NCBI RefSeq assembly: GCF_041146795.1 | Contig: NC_135178.1 | Coordinates: 7,992,344-8,056,343, forward strand | Direction of reading: 5' to 3' | Origin: Maylandia zebra | Taxonomy: Eukaryota > Chordata > Actinopteri > Cichliformes > Cichlidae | DNA: 64,000 bases | Part shown: positions 10,844-21,477 of the stretch, in pieces | Numbering within the stretch: position 1 is the stretch's first letter | Layout of the letters: every line of letters starts with the position of its first letter | Made by a program: the position numbers and the translations under genes | The notes under the pieces: generated by a model | Database searches by the model: none | Seen by the model: the letters and a program-made list of their open reading frames with translations, nothing else | What the model was told of the DNA's origin: nothing

Positions 10844-12077
10844 TCAGATGATTCTGACGCTTATCACCCAGTTCCTCGTGATGTCCTCCACACCATCAAC
10901 CCTCTGTCCTCCTCCCAGTTTCTTCCTCAGCTTGCCTTTCTTATGGCCACCCCTTCCAAAACCTGACTTTTTAACTTCTCCGAGCCACTTTTTGTTCTTG
11001 GAGCGGAGCTTCCTCATCCCCCCGCCCTGCAGGAACTGGTGCTTCTGCTTTTTCTTGCGCTGCTTCATGATCTGATCCTTTGTTTTCAGCTCCGAGCGTG
11101 CTTTGTGGTCACCGGAGCTCTGTACGTTTGGACCTCGTCGGCCACGGCCACGACCTGGGAGAGGCACGACACAACAAAGAGGTTGGAGGTTATAGCTCGC
11201 AAGGCTGGAAGAGGGACTTGAAGTATTTACCTTTAGAGTTGAGTTAAAACATGGTGGCTGATGTTCTATATTTAACATGTTTGTGCTATTCATTTTGATG
11301 CCTTCCTACCTCTTGCTGGCTTTCTGCCTCCTCCGCCTGTTTCTCCATCTGATCCAGATCCTGTATCATCAATCTTGTATTTTTTCCTTCACTCCTCATA
11401 ACTGACATGTGGACATGTTGTCAAGTGATACAACATCTTCACAGTACAGCTTAATATTGTCATAGGAGTAGAGAAGAGGGTCATTGAGAGCAGCACACAG
11501 AGAAGCTTTTTGTTGGAAGGATACAAGTTCTTCCTGTTCTTCTTGTTACTGATAACCTGACCGCTGTCTGTTTTGATCTTCTTCTTCTGGTCTTCTTTTC
11601 CCGTTTCTCTCACAAAACGCTTCCTCTTACGGTCCCTAAAAAAAGAAGGGGGAAAAAAGACTTTAAATTATAGTTTGAAATGACCATTTGGTGGATACTG
11701 AGTCAAACATAGGGAAATTTGTACCATTTCATCATTTTCTTCTGCTGGTTAAGGCGATCGCCTTCATCTCCCATGAGATCAAGGACAGCTGAAGAGGCCT
11801 GCTGTTCAAAAGCACTGCCCTCTCCACCGAGACTCAACCTGTCGACGCATAACACAGGACAAAACAGCATAAAACACAAAGCCATTCACATTTTTTAAAG
11901 AAACAGATGCAACAGTTTAATGCCTCACCCTCTCTCAGAGTCAAAGTCTTTAGGTCTGTAAGGGATATAATACTCTTCATCTTTGCCTGACTGCCTCTTT
12001 TTCTTGGTCTTTGGTCGCTCTTCGCCATCTTCCTGCTGACCTCTTCTTTTACCACCTACCACCTCTGAAAACACCCC
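10844..12077 (-). pseudogene. 3' exons of a ddx54-like RNA helicase gene (B1)
   Basis: Five minus-strand exons with canonical AG/GT borders and matching phases can be read: 12077-11929, 11838-11725, 11635-11525, 11386-11310 and 11154-10844 (stop). They encode [64 protein letters not shown], then RSELKTKDQIMKQRKKKQKH and a basic tail. These match the C-terminal part of DDX54, a nucleolar DEAD-box helicase. The helicase core exons are absent, and the block stops about 0.9 kb short of the divergent coiled-coil gene. It is therefore a truncated copy, although exon frames and splice sites remain intact. The region after the KKL motif is longer than I expect for the family. Confidence 0.8.
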
Positions 12078-12879
12078 CTGGTGGAAATAGAAAGAATTAC
12101 ATGGTACAAAGTGACAAAGCATGATACAGAGATCCTACTATCTTCCTCTTCTAGTTTGTATACAACATCATCTACATCAAAACTGCACTTTATTTTGCTT
12201 CTTCTTCATCAGACAGCACAAACAACTTTCTCATTTTGACTCAAATATTGGTTTTGAATGAAAATGATGAAACAATCCTGGATGTTTATTCAACTTGTGA
12301 GCAGGTTTTCTAATCCACCGTACTATTATTATTGACACTAGTACATGTTCGTGCTGCTGGCAAACTAATACACTCAAGAACATATAGCAAAGCAAAAAAG
12401 TGAAAAGTAGGTCTTGCCTACATAAATAAACATAAGACAGTTGTGAAACTTTGACATAGTAACATCTGCAGTAATATTTACACCTGTGATGACATCTCAC
12501 CAGCATTAGCCTTATTTTGAAACCAAGATTGTTTACACAGAGTTTGTAATTGCAGAGAAATGCTCCATTTATTTTGGTCATTTCATTTTTGAGCAGGAAG
12601 CTCACCTTTCTTGTTATAGCCTTTAGACGAATAGAGAGTTTTCCAATTAAATACATATTCTTTAAATAATGTTCCCTCTTATAAAAAGTAGGATAATTTA
12701 AAAAAAAATTTAAAAAATGTATTATACCTCTATTACTTAGAAAAAAAACTGTTTTTTTTCTGTTGTCTGTTATATAACGTTAGTGATGCTCGTTTCAATT
12801 CATTTCTTAATCAGCTAAACAGGTCAGTTAAGAAACAGTCAAATATTAAGTTAAATTTGAAAACGGTTTAAAAAAAAAT

Positions 12880-13088
12880 ATCCCCATTCCAAAATGTCAC
12901 ATGACAATCTCATTGGCTCACGGAGTTATGATGTCACTACACGATCCTTTGAAGTTTTTCCTTAAACAGGGGTGACACACAGCAGTTTTTTAGTTCGTGT
13001 CTTCGCAGCATTTGTGTTTGCAGCCTTCACACGTTCACCACAGAAACTTTTGGAAACCTTTTCAGAGTTGTCGTGTACAACCTTCAAC
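12880..13088 (+). promoter_or_regulatory. Putative promoter/5' leader of coiled-coil gene (B1)
   Basis: It holds an inverted CCAAT box (ATTGG near 12912), TGATGTCA (12929-12936), GATCCTTTG (12943-12951) and CCTTAA (12960-12965). These motifs occur in the same order upstream of the kinase gene. The segment from TATCCCCATTC to TGATG is also preserved in the broken paralogue near 56960-57024, which supports its belonging to the gene family. Function is inferred. Confidence 0.5.
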
Positions 13089-14297
13089 ATGTATCCAACA
13101 AGACACCAACCAAGGCAAAAAGATTACGCCGCTTCTCCTTCCTGTCGTGGCCGGCCAATTTCCCCAAATGACCTCTTAGCCGTCCAAAGGGCATTACATG
13201 ACAGTAAGAAGGAAAACTACCATCTCCAGAATAAAATTCAACAGATTGAAGAAGAGAAACTTCAACTGGAGGAGAAGTGTAGACAGATGGAAGCGCAAAA
13301 TAAGAACCTGGAAGAAAGACAAAAACGCCAGCCCGACATAAATATTATTAATGAGGGTTGGGGAATCAAGTTTGGACAAGCCCGAGAGCAGGTTGTCTTC
13401 CTAATTAAGGAAAACAAGCAAAAGAGCGTGGAACTAAAGGAGATGTCCAACCAGCTTAAAGACAGCAAAGCTACTGTTGAGAAGACAGAATGGGATCTCC
13501 AATATATGGACCAAATGAATCGGCTGCTCCAAACAAACTTCGATGAAGCTGTGAAAAAAAATGAAGAAATCCTCCAACAGAAGGAAGAACAGGAGAAAAA
13601 GCAAAGAGACATGGAGCACAAACTCAAAGTCACGGAGGAAAAATACAGAATGCTGAAAGAGAAGGTGGATGATACTCTGCGCCAAAATAAAGACCTTCTT
13701 CACGAGAAAAAGCAACTAGAAGGGGAAAAAGAAAAACTGGACAAACAATGCTCGCACATGCAGAAAAGGATGGAGCAAATGGCGAGAAACAACTCCGAGC
13801 TCACTAAGGGGATATTGTTGGAATACAACAACTTGAAGCGCAAACACACTGAAATGCAGGCGCAAAAGCAAGAACAAGACAACATACATGACGACCTGCA
13901 GCGTACGCTCCAAGATATCCACAAAAGAAATGAGGAGCTACAAGACATGTACAAAGAAGTACAACAAAGAAACGCAGACATGCACAAGGACAAGATAATG
14001 CAGGAGGAAACATCCAAAGAGCTCAGGGAAAAGCTTGAAGAAAAACAAGCAACGTTGGAAGAGGTGGAGAAAACGTGCAAGAAGCTTGAGAAACAAAACA
14101 AAGAAACCATCGATGAGTTGAGAACCCTCATCCTGGAAAAAAAAGCTCTTGTAGAAAACTGCATGAAAAAGAAGAACAAACGCTTCCGCTGGCCCTGGAG
14201 GAGGAACTCTACTGCTTCCTCAGCAGGTGTAGCCTCGTCTTGCTCCACCTCTGTTCACCTCCCCAACCAGTCCCGGCAGTTGACTGTCCCCTCCTGA
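13089..14297 (+). CDS. Coiled-coil protein of unknown function, copy 1 (B1)
   Basis: This intronless 402-residue protein starts at ATG 13089, which has A at -3; the open frame extends upstream without another suitable start. Residues 1-35 are Arg/Pro/Ser-rich and non-helical. From about residue 42 to 360 the sequence is almost continuous charged heptad-type coiled coil (runs such as QQKEEQEKKQRDMEHKLK). A short basic aromatic patch, KKKNKRFRWPWRRN, follows, then a Ser-rich tail. The last dozen codons and the stop lie inside the shared 3' interspersed module, so the C-terminus is repeat-derived. I do not recognise the family. A structural or scaffold role would fit, but no partner is evident. 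A degraded paralogue lies at 56110-57024. Copies 1 and 2 differ at one residue (V/I). Confidence 0.85.
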   Translation: MYPTRHQPRQKDYAASPSCRGRPISPNDLLAVQRALHDSKKENYHLQNKIQQIEEEKLQLEEKCRQMEAQNKNLEERQKRQPDINIINEGWGIKFGQAREQVVFLIKENKQKSVELKEMSNQLKDSKATVEKTEWDLQYMDQMNRLLQTNFDEAVKKNEEILQQKEEQEKKQRDMEHKLKVTEEKYRMLKEKVDDTLRQNKDLLHEKKQLEGEKEKLDKQCSHMQKRMEQMARNNSELTKGILLEYNNLKRKHTEMQAQKQEQDNIHDDLQRTLQDIHKRNEELQDMYKEVQQRNADMHKDKIMQEETSKELREKLEEKQATLEEVEKTCKKLEKQNKETIDELRTLILEKKALVENCMKKKNKRFRWPWRRNSTASSAGVASSCSTSVHLPNQSRQLTVPS

Positions 14298-14390
14298 GCC
14301 TGGTTCTGCCGGAGGTTTCTGCCCGTTTAAAGGCAGTTTTTCCTCCCCACTGTCGCCTAGTGCGTGCTCAGAGGGGATTGTTGGGGTTTT
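14256..14390 (+). repeat. Shared 3' interspersed module, coiled-coil gene (B1)
   Basis: The same block as after the kinase and enkurin-like genes: CCCCAACCAGTCCCGGCAG, CTGAGCCTGG, AGTTTTTCCTCCCCACTGTC, CGTGCTCAGAG and GATTGTTGG. Here it begins inside the coding sequence and supplies the stop codon. Confidence 0.8.
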
Positions 14391-14399
14391 CTCTCCTCT

Positions 14400-14708
14400 A
14401 CCTTGTTTCATTATTTACTTAACGTTTTGTTCTTACTTCATTTTACCTTGTTTCATTATTTACTTAACTTTTTGTTCTTACTTCATTTTACCTTGTTTCA
14501 TTATTTACTTGTTAACGTTTTGTTCTTACTTCATTTTACCTTGTTTCATTATTTACTTGTTAACGTTTTGTTCTTACTTCATTTTACCTTGTTTCATTAT
14601 TTACTTGTTAACGTTTTGTTCTTACTTCATTTTACCTTGTTTCATTATTTACTTGTTGACGTTTTGTTCTTACTTCATTTTACCTTGTTTCATTATTTAC
14701 TTGTTTAA
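14400..14708 (+). repeat. 45/48-bp minisatellite (B1)
   Basis: ACCTTGTTTCATTATTTACT starts at 14400, 14445, 14490, 14538, 14586, 14634 and 14682, giving units of 45, 45, 48, 48, 48 and 48 bases plus a partial one. Module B2 has two units fewer. It lies just after the coiled-coil gene, probably in its 3' UTR. Because the units are multiples of three an artificial open frame runs through it. Confidence 0.95.
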
Positions 14709-14911
14709 CTTTTTCTTTTTCAACTTATTCATAAAAAAATAAACCAATTGAATTTATCCTTTGAGTATTTTTCATCTTTTCATCTATAACTTTTTCAAAC
14801 ATTCATATCTGTCGTTTATCTTCTTCTTGAAACCTCATAAATGCTGAAGGAAAAATCCTGGAACATGGTTTGAAACACTGAAATTGTTTCAGCTGAAACC
14901 GGCAAAGTCAT

Positions 14912-14912
<1 letters not shown>

Positions 14913-14973
<61 letters not shown>
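14913..14973 (+). repeat. TG microsatellite (B1)
   Basis: An uninterrupted TG dinucleotide run of about 60 bases. It also marks the breakpoint of the inverted B fragment at 54718. Confidence 0.97.
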
Positions 14974-14977
<4 letters not shown>

Positions 14978-15940
14978 CTGTACATGAAACAACTTTGTAG
15001 AAAACCATTTTCCTGTCGAAACATTAGCAAACACAAACAAAGTGTTATTAACAAACGAATTACTAATATCCCTCTCTATGATAGTGATTTATTTTTTTAC
15101 GGGATTAAAACTGTAAATTTTACCAAACTAAAGAAAGTAATACAAAGTAATAAAACTTTTTATCATTTAGTTAAGATCCAACATCCATTCTTTTCATAGT
15201 TGGTTGCTACCACCAGAGGGCGACATGGAGTACTTTTACCCATGTAGAGAAACATAAACGCTCATATATTACACACGCACCAACATTTTACTGTCTATTA
15301 CTACATCAGTCTGTTTACATTAAACTGATATTGATAAATAAACTCACAAATATAGCTTCATGAATTTGGTAACGTCCTGTAAGTCATATCGTCAAATGCT
15401 TTTGTTCCAAAATAAAAAGGCTGTTGAAATAATGATTGGTGTGGTTTTTACAGGTGAATGAGCAGCAGAATAACTACAGAGAATCTGTGAATACATGAAT
15501 GACCTTTTGTAATATGCCTTTAGCCTATTAGTGCCCTGAAAGAGTGGAGATTTTACCTATTTTAGCAAAATGATCTACAAACTGTATGGGTGAATATAGG
15601 AGCTTGTTAACAGGTTAGCATGTCCAACTAACAGACAGGAAAATGAGCTATGTATTTTTTAGATATCATGTTATCAGCTGACCACTGAAAGCTCTTTCTG
15701 CATATATCTTCTACACGTTCTGTCTCTTGTCACGTGTGTGTTTATATTTAAATCATGTATGTTGATTATTTAAATATGCTTTTTCATTCATTTTTAAAAA
15801 ATGTCAACAGCTGTCGTTTACAGATTCATTGTTTACTATATGCTATATATATATATATATATATGAACATGAACAAAACTGAAAACACTGGGTCACCGAC
15901 CCAGGAACCCTGACAATATGTATTTTACCTGGTTAATGTG

Positions 15941-16180
15941 TGTGGCGGGGCGTGGTCTGCAGCGCCGCTGCAGGGGAGGCGGACGCACCTGAGCGGCACC
16001 CGCGATCACGCCTCGGCGCCTTAACGTCTGTGCTCTCTATGCTGTTGTGTTGGTATGTGTCGGGCTGTGAGCTTTAACACCGGCTGTATGCATACAGCAA
16101 CCGTGTGTGAAAAGTGGTCAATAAAGAGAAGCTGTAAAGCGTGTTCATGGAAACATCGTTGGGTCTGCCGTGATATGTTT
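15941..16180 (+). mobile_element. Possible LTR fragment, GC-rich block (B1)
   Basis: The block starts TGTGGCGGGGCGTGGTCTGC, stays GC-rich to about 16020, then has CAATAAAG near 16120. The start and the internal polyadenylation-like signal resemble teleost gypsy-type LTRs as I remember them. No partner LTR, primer site or target duplication is visible. The same block is at 22435 (B2) and, inverted, near 53500-53725. Confidence 0.35.
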
Positions 16181-17440
16181 ACAATGGGACTTCTGCTCCT
16201 GAATCTCTGCGCACAGCGTCTGCAAATCGGAGCTGTATGAAGTCACTTTCATCTTTATGCAGGACTGTAAGCTGTCATCTGTGAGGCGTGAGCGGTGTTT
16301 GTTTTTAACATAGTTCACGGTGGAGCTGCTGACATAATGTGGATCCGAAGATTGATAATTAGCCTACCTGGGGTTGAAAGTCTCGATAAATGCACGGCGT
16401 TTCGGCGGGTATATCGGCTTCCGCAAGTGTGACGCTTATTTTGAGCGTTCAAAAACTAATAGAATATAATTTTATATTTATATTTCATTTCAATATCACA
16501 GTAATCTTCCAATTTAGAACTACAAGTTAAAAAAGAACTAACATAAATAAAATACACTTCAGCTAATTACTTAAAAAAATAATTTATTTTCCCAAACCAC
16601 GCAGAGCCGCACTAAAAGGACTAAAGAGCCGCAGGTTGCTGACCCCTGCACTAACCTATTCAGCTGCTTGTGAATGCAAATATCTAATCAGCCAATCACA
16701 TGCCAGAAAAAAAAGGGTGATTTAAGTGACTTTGAAGGCAGCATTGCTGTTGGTGACAGATGGGCTGTTTTACGTTTTTCAGACACTCCTGATCTTCTCA
16801 AATTTTTTCAGGAATTTACAGAGAACAGTCCAAACTGAAAAGCGAAATAAACATTTCCCTGGGTAAAAATGCCTTGTTGATTGCAGAAGTCAGAGGGGCG
16901 TGGCCATGCTGAAGGCAAGAGGAATTCTAAGCCAGTTTCTCAACCCAGCCCATCTGATATCAGTAACCACAACACATTCAAAGTCAATTAAAAGTCGCCT
17001 TTCTTGCCCGTTCCGATGCTCGCTTTCAACTTTGAAATGAGACCACTTGGACAACAGTAATGATAAATAATTGCAAATAGAGCACGTTTACAGAATTTAA
17101 TGTCATTTTTATAGAGCACCTCTTATTTTAAGAAAAGATGGGCGAGACGATTTTTGAAACTAACTGCAAATTAAGCACACAATATTTAATATCTGTATTT
17201 TACCATTTTGATAAGACATATTTCAGTACTCCAAAACACTTTTATTAGACTGCCAACATGCTTACAAGTAGTAAATCCAGGTTAGTGGATCATAATTAAA
17301 CATAACTCTGTGGCAAACGCAGAGTTCAGCAGGCCATCAAGGAAGAAGTGACGTGCATTTCTGCAGTGTAAAGATTCACAAATGATTTTCTCCTTAATCT
17401 ACAGTCACACAAAGCGCCAGGAAAATCTTTGGTGATGTTC

Positions 17441-18666
17441 TCAGATGATTCTGACGCTTATCACCCAGTTCCTCCTGATGTCCTCCACACCATCAACCCT
17501 CTGTCCTCCTCCCAGTTTCTTCCTCAGCTTGCCTTTCTTATGGCCACCCCTTCCAAAACCTGACTTTTTAACTTCTCCGAGCCACTTTTTGTTCTTGGAG
17601 CGGAGCTTCCTCATCCCCCCGCCCTGCAGGAACTGGTGCTTCTGCTTTTTCTTGCGCTGCTTCATGATCTGATCCTTTGTTTTCAGCTCCGAGCGTGCTT
17701 TGTGGTCACCGGAGCTCTGTACGTTTGGACCTCGTCGGCCACGGCCACGACCTGGGAGAGGCACGACACAACAAAGAGGTTGGAGGTTATAGCTCGCAAG
17801 GCTGGAAGAGGGACTTGAAGTATTTACCTTTAGAGTTGAGTTAAAACATGGTGGCTGATGTTCTATATTTAACATGTTTGTGCTATTCATTTTGATGCCT
17901 TCCTACCTCTTGCTGGCTTCCTGCCTCCTCCGCCTGTTTCTCCATCTGATCCAGATCCTGTATCATCAATCTTGTATTTTTTCCTTCACTCCTCATAACT
18001 GACATGTTGTCAAGTGATACAACATCTTCACAGTACAGCTTAATATTGTCATAGGAGTAGAGAAGAGGGTCATTGAGAGCAGCACACAGAGAAGCTTTTT
18101 GTTGGAAGGATACAAGTTCTTCCTGTTCTTCTTGTTACTGATAACCTGACCGCTGTCTGTTTTGATCTTCTTCTTCTGGTCTTCTTTTCCCGTTTCTCTC
18201 ACAAAACGCTTCCTCTTACGGTCCCTAAAAAAAGAAGGGGGAAAAAAGACTTTAAATTATAGTTTGAAATGACCATTTGGTGGATACTGAGTCAAACATA
18301 GGGAAATTTGTACCATTTCATCATTTTCTTCTGCTGGTTAAGGCGATCGCCTTCATCTCCCATGAGATCAAGGACAGCTGAAGAGGCCTGCTGTTCAAAA
18401 GCACTGCCCTCTCCACCGAGACTCAACCTGTCGACGCATAACACAGGACAAAACAGCATAAAACACAAAGCCATTCACATTTTTTAAAGAAACAGATGCA
18501 ACAGTTTAATGCCTCACCCTCTCTCAGAGTCAAAGTCTTTAGGTCTGTAAGGGATATAATACTCTTCATCTTTCCCTGACTGCCTCTTTTTCTTGGTCTT
18601 TGGTCACTCTTCGCCATCTTCCTGCTGACCTCTTCTTTTACCACCTACCACCTCTGAAAACACCCC
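17441..18666 (-). pseudogene. 3' exons of a ddx54-like RNA helicase gene (B2)
   Basis: Five exons as in B1, at 18666-18518, 18427-18314, 18224-18114, 17983-17907 and 17751-17441, all with AG/GT borders. One tail residue differs from B1 (RRNW instead of TRNW). The 5' helicase-core exons are absent. Confidence 0.8.
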
Positions 18667-19677
18667 CTGGTGGAAATAGAAAGAATTACATGGTACAAAG
18701 TGACAAAGCATGATACAGAGATCCTACTATCTTCCTCTTCTAGTTTGTATACAACATCATCTACATCAAAACTGCACTTTATTTTGCTTCTTCTTCATCA
18801 GACAGCACAAACAACTTTCTCATTTTGACTCAAATATTGGTTTTGAATGAAAATGATGAAACAATCCTGGGTGTTTATTCAACTTGTGAGCAGGTTTTCT
18901 AATCCACCGTACTATTATTATTGACACTAGTACATGTTCGTGCTGCTGGCAAACTAATACACTCAAGAACATATAGCAAAGCAAAAAAGTGAAAAGTAGG
19001 TCTTGCCTACATAAATAAACATAAGACAGTTGTGAAACTTTGACATAGTAACATCTGCAGTAATATTTACACCTGTGATGACATCTCACCAGCATTAGCC
19101 TTATTTTGAAACCAAGATTGTTTACACAGAGTTTGTAATTGCAGAGAAATGCTCCATTTATTTTGGTCATTTCATTTTTGAGCAGGAAGCTCACCTTTCT
19201 TGTTATAGCCTTTAGACGAATAGAGAGTTTTCCAATTAAATACATATTCTTTAAATAATGTTCCCTCTTATAAAAAGTAGGATAATTTAAAAAAAAATTT
19301 AAAAAATGTATTATACCTCTATTACTTAGAAAAAAAACTGTTTTTTTTCTGTTGTCTGTTATATAACGTTAGTGATGCTCGTTTCAATTCATTTCTTAAT
19401 CAGCTAAACAGGTCAGTTAAGAAACAGTCAAATATTAAGTTAAATTTGAAAACGGTTTAAAAAAAAATATCCCCATTCCAAAATGTCACATGACAATCTC
19501 ATTGGCTCACGGAGTTATGATGTCACTACACGATCCTTTGAAGTTTTTCCTTAAACAGGGGTGACACACAGCAGTTTTTTAGTTCGTGTCTTCGCAGCAT
19601 TTGTGTTTGCAGCCTTCACACGTTCACCACAGAAACTTTTGGAAACCTTTTCAGAGTTGTCGTGTACAACCTTCAAC

Positions 19678-20886
19678 ATGTATCCAACAAGACACCAACC
19701 AAGGCAAAAAGATTACGCCGCTTCTCCTTCCTGTCGTGGCCGGCCAATTTCCCCAAATGACCTCTTAGCCGTCCAAAGGGCATTACATGACAGTAAGAAG
19801 GAAAACTACCATCTCCAGAATAAAATTCAACAGATTGAAGAAGAGAAACTTCAACTGGAGGAGAAGTGTAGACAGATGGAAGCGCAAAATAAGAACCTGG
19901 AAGAAAGACAAAAACGCCAGCCCGACATAAATATTATTAATGAGGGTTGGGGAATCAAGTTTGGACAAGCCCGAGAGCAGATTGTCTTCCTAATTAAGGA
20001 AAACAAGCAAAAGAGCGTGGAACTAAAGGAGATGTCCAACCAGCTTAAAGACAGCAAAGCTACTGTTGAGAAGACAGAATGGGATCTCCAATATATGGAC
20101 CAAATGAATCGGCTGCTCCAAACAAACTTCGATGAAGCTGTGAAAAAAAATGAAGAAATCCTCCAACAGAAGGAAGAACAGGAGAAAAAGCAAAGAGACA
20201 TGGAGCACAAACTCAAAGTCACGGAGGAAAAATACAGAATGCTGAAAGAGAAGGTGGATGATACTCTGCGCCAAAATAAAGACCTTCTTCACGAGAAAAA
20301 GCAACTAGAAGGGGAAAAAGAAAAACTGGACAAACAATGCTCGCACATGCAGAAAAGGATGGAGCAAATGGCGAGAAACAACTCCGAGCTCACTAAGGGG
20401 ATATTGTTGGAATACAACAACTTGAAGCGCAAACACACTGAAATGCAGGCGCAAAAGCAAGAACAAGACAACATACATGACGACCTGCAGCGTACGCTCC
20501 AAGATATCCACAAAAGAAATGAGGAGCTACAAGACATGTACAAAGAAGTACAACAAAGAAACGCAGACATGCACAAGGACAAGATAATGCAGGAGGAAAC
20601 ATCCAAAGAGCTCAGGGAAAAGCTTGAAGAAAAACAAGCAACGTTGGAAGAGGTGGAGAAAACGTGCAAGAAGCTTGAGAAACAAAACAAAGAAACCATC
20701 GATGAGTTGAGAACCCTCATCCTGGAAAAAAAAGCTCTTGTAGAAAACTGCATGAAAAAGAAGAACAAACGCTTCCGCTGGCCCTGGAGGAGGAACTCTA
20801 CTGCTTCCTCAGCAGGTGTAGCCTCGTCTTGCTCCACCTCTGTTCACCTCCCCAACCAGTCCCGGCAGTTGACTGTCCCCTCCTGA
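19678..20886 (+). CDS. Coiled-coil protein of unknown function, copy 2 (B2)
   Basis: A 402-residue intronless gene, essentially identical to copy 1, with ATG at 19678 and stop at 20886. The only protein difference seen is I for V in the REQ(V/I)VFL segment. The upstream motifs (TGATGTCA near 19518, GATCCTTTG, CCTTAA) and the repeat-derived C-terminus are preserved. Near-perfect reading-frame conservation fits either very recent duplication or constraint; the sequence alone cannot separate them. Confidence 0.85.
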   Translation: MYPTRHQPRQKDYAASPSCRGRPISPNDLLAVQRALHDSKKENYHLQNKIQQIEEEKLQLEEKCRQMEAQNKNLEERQKRQPDINIINEGWGIKFGQAREQIVFLIKENKQKSVELKEMSNQLKDSKATVEKTEWDLQYMDQMNRLLQTNFDEAVKKNEEILQQKEEQEKKQRDMEHKLKVTEEKYRMLKEKVDDTLRQNKDLLHEKKQLEGEKEKLDKQCSHMQKRMEQMARNNSELTKGILLEYNNLKRKHTEMQAQKQEQDNIHDDLQRTLQDIHKRNEELQDMYKEVQQRNADMHKDKIMQEETSKELREKLEEKQATLEEVEKTCKKLEKQNKETIDELRTLILEKKALVENCMKKKNKRFRWPWRRNSTASSAGVASSCSTSVHLPNQSRQLTVPS

Positions 20887-20979
20887 GCCTGGTTCTGCCG
20901 GAGGTTTCTGCCCGTTTAAAGGCAGTTTTTCCTCCCCACTGTCGCCTAGTGCGTGCTCAGAGGGGATTGTTGGGGTTTT
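20845..20979 (+). repeat. Shared 3' interspersed module, coiled-coil gene (B2)
   Basis: Same block as at 14256-14390, again supplying the C-terminal codons and stop of the coiled-coil gene. Confidence 0.8.
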
Positions 20980-20988
20980 CTCTCCTCT

Positions 20989-21204
20989 ACCTTGTTTCAT
21001 TATTTACTTAACGTTTTGTTCTTACTTCATTTTACCTTGTTTCATTATTTACTTGTTAACGTTTTGTTCTTACTTCATTTTACCTTGTTTCATTATTTAC
21101 TTGTTGACGTTTTGTTCTTACTTCATTTTACCTTGTTTCATTATTTACTTGTTGACGTTTTGTTCTTACTTCATTTTACCTTGTTTCATTATTTACTTGT
21201 TTAA
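20989..21204 (+). repeat. 45/48-bp minisatellite (B2)
   Basis: ACCTTG unit starts lie at 20989, 21034, 21082, 21130 and 21178: two units fewer than in B1, showing copy-number change after the duplication. Confidence 0.95.
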
Positions 21205-21407
21205 CTTTTTCTTTTTCAACTTATTCATAAAACAATAAACCAATTGAATTTATCCTTTGAGTATTTTTCATCTTTTCATCTATAACTTTTTCAAACATTC
21301 ATATCTGTCATTTATCTTCTTCTTGAAACCTCATAAATGGTGAAGGAAAAATCCTGGAACATGGTTTGAAACACTGAAATTGTTTCAGCTGAAACCGGCA
21401 AAGTCAT

Positions 21408-21409
<2 letters not shown>

Positions 21410-21473
<64 letters not shown>
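21410..21473 (+). repeat. TG microsatellite (B2)
   Basis: Uninterrupted TG run, slightly longer than the B1 copy. Confidence 0.97.

Positions 21474-21477
<4 letters not shown>

Larger units (their letters stand above)
9862..16458 (+). repeat. Segmental duplication module B, copy 1
   Basis: This unit is repeated directly at 16459-22952 and partly at 43944-45499, with an inverted end piece at 53206-54718. It contains ddx54-like 3' exons (minus strand), the coiled-coil gene (plus strand), a 45/48-bp minisatellite, a TG microsatellite and an LTR-like GC-rich block. The gene-free parts hold the following: 9862-10843 and 12078-12880 are AT-rich with nothing recognised, and 14974-15940 and 16200-16458 also show no gene. 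The B1/B2 border (16449-16468) reads straight through a single TA with no E element. Confidence 0.95.

Noticed and set aside
12231-12656. 141-codon minus-strand frame upstream of the ddx54-like exons
   Set aside because: No similarity to DDX54, no exon borders in phase, low-complexity composition.
12972-13088. Longer coiled-coil N-terminus from GTG 12972
   Set aside because: Non-ATG start; ATG 13089 has A at -3 and the upstream part looks like 5' leader.
13262-14248. Several long minus-strand open frames across the coiled-coil gene
   Set aside because: Shadows of a Lys/Glu-rich coding strand (giving Phe/Ser/Leu-rich products); no family resemblance.
14400-14708. CRISPR-like direct repeats
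   Set aside because: Units are contiguous with no unique spacers, and the genome is vertebrate.
14364-14742. Repetitive open frames of FLLHFTLFHYLL type
   Set aside because: Created by a minisatellite whose units are multiples of three; non-coding repeat.
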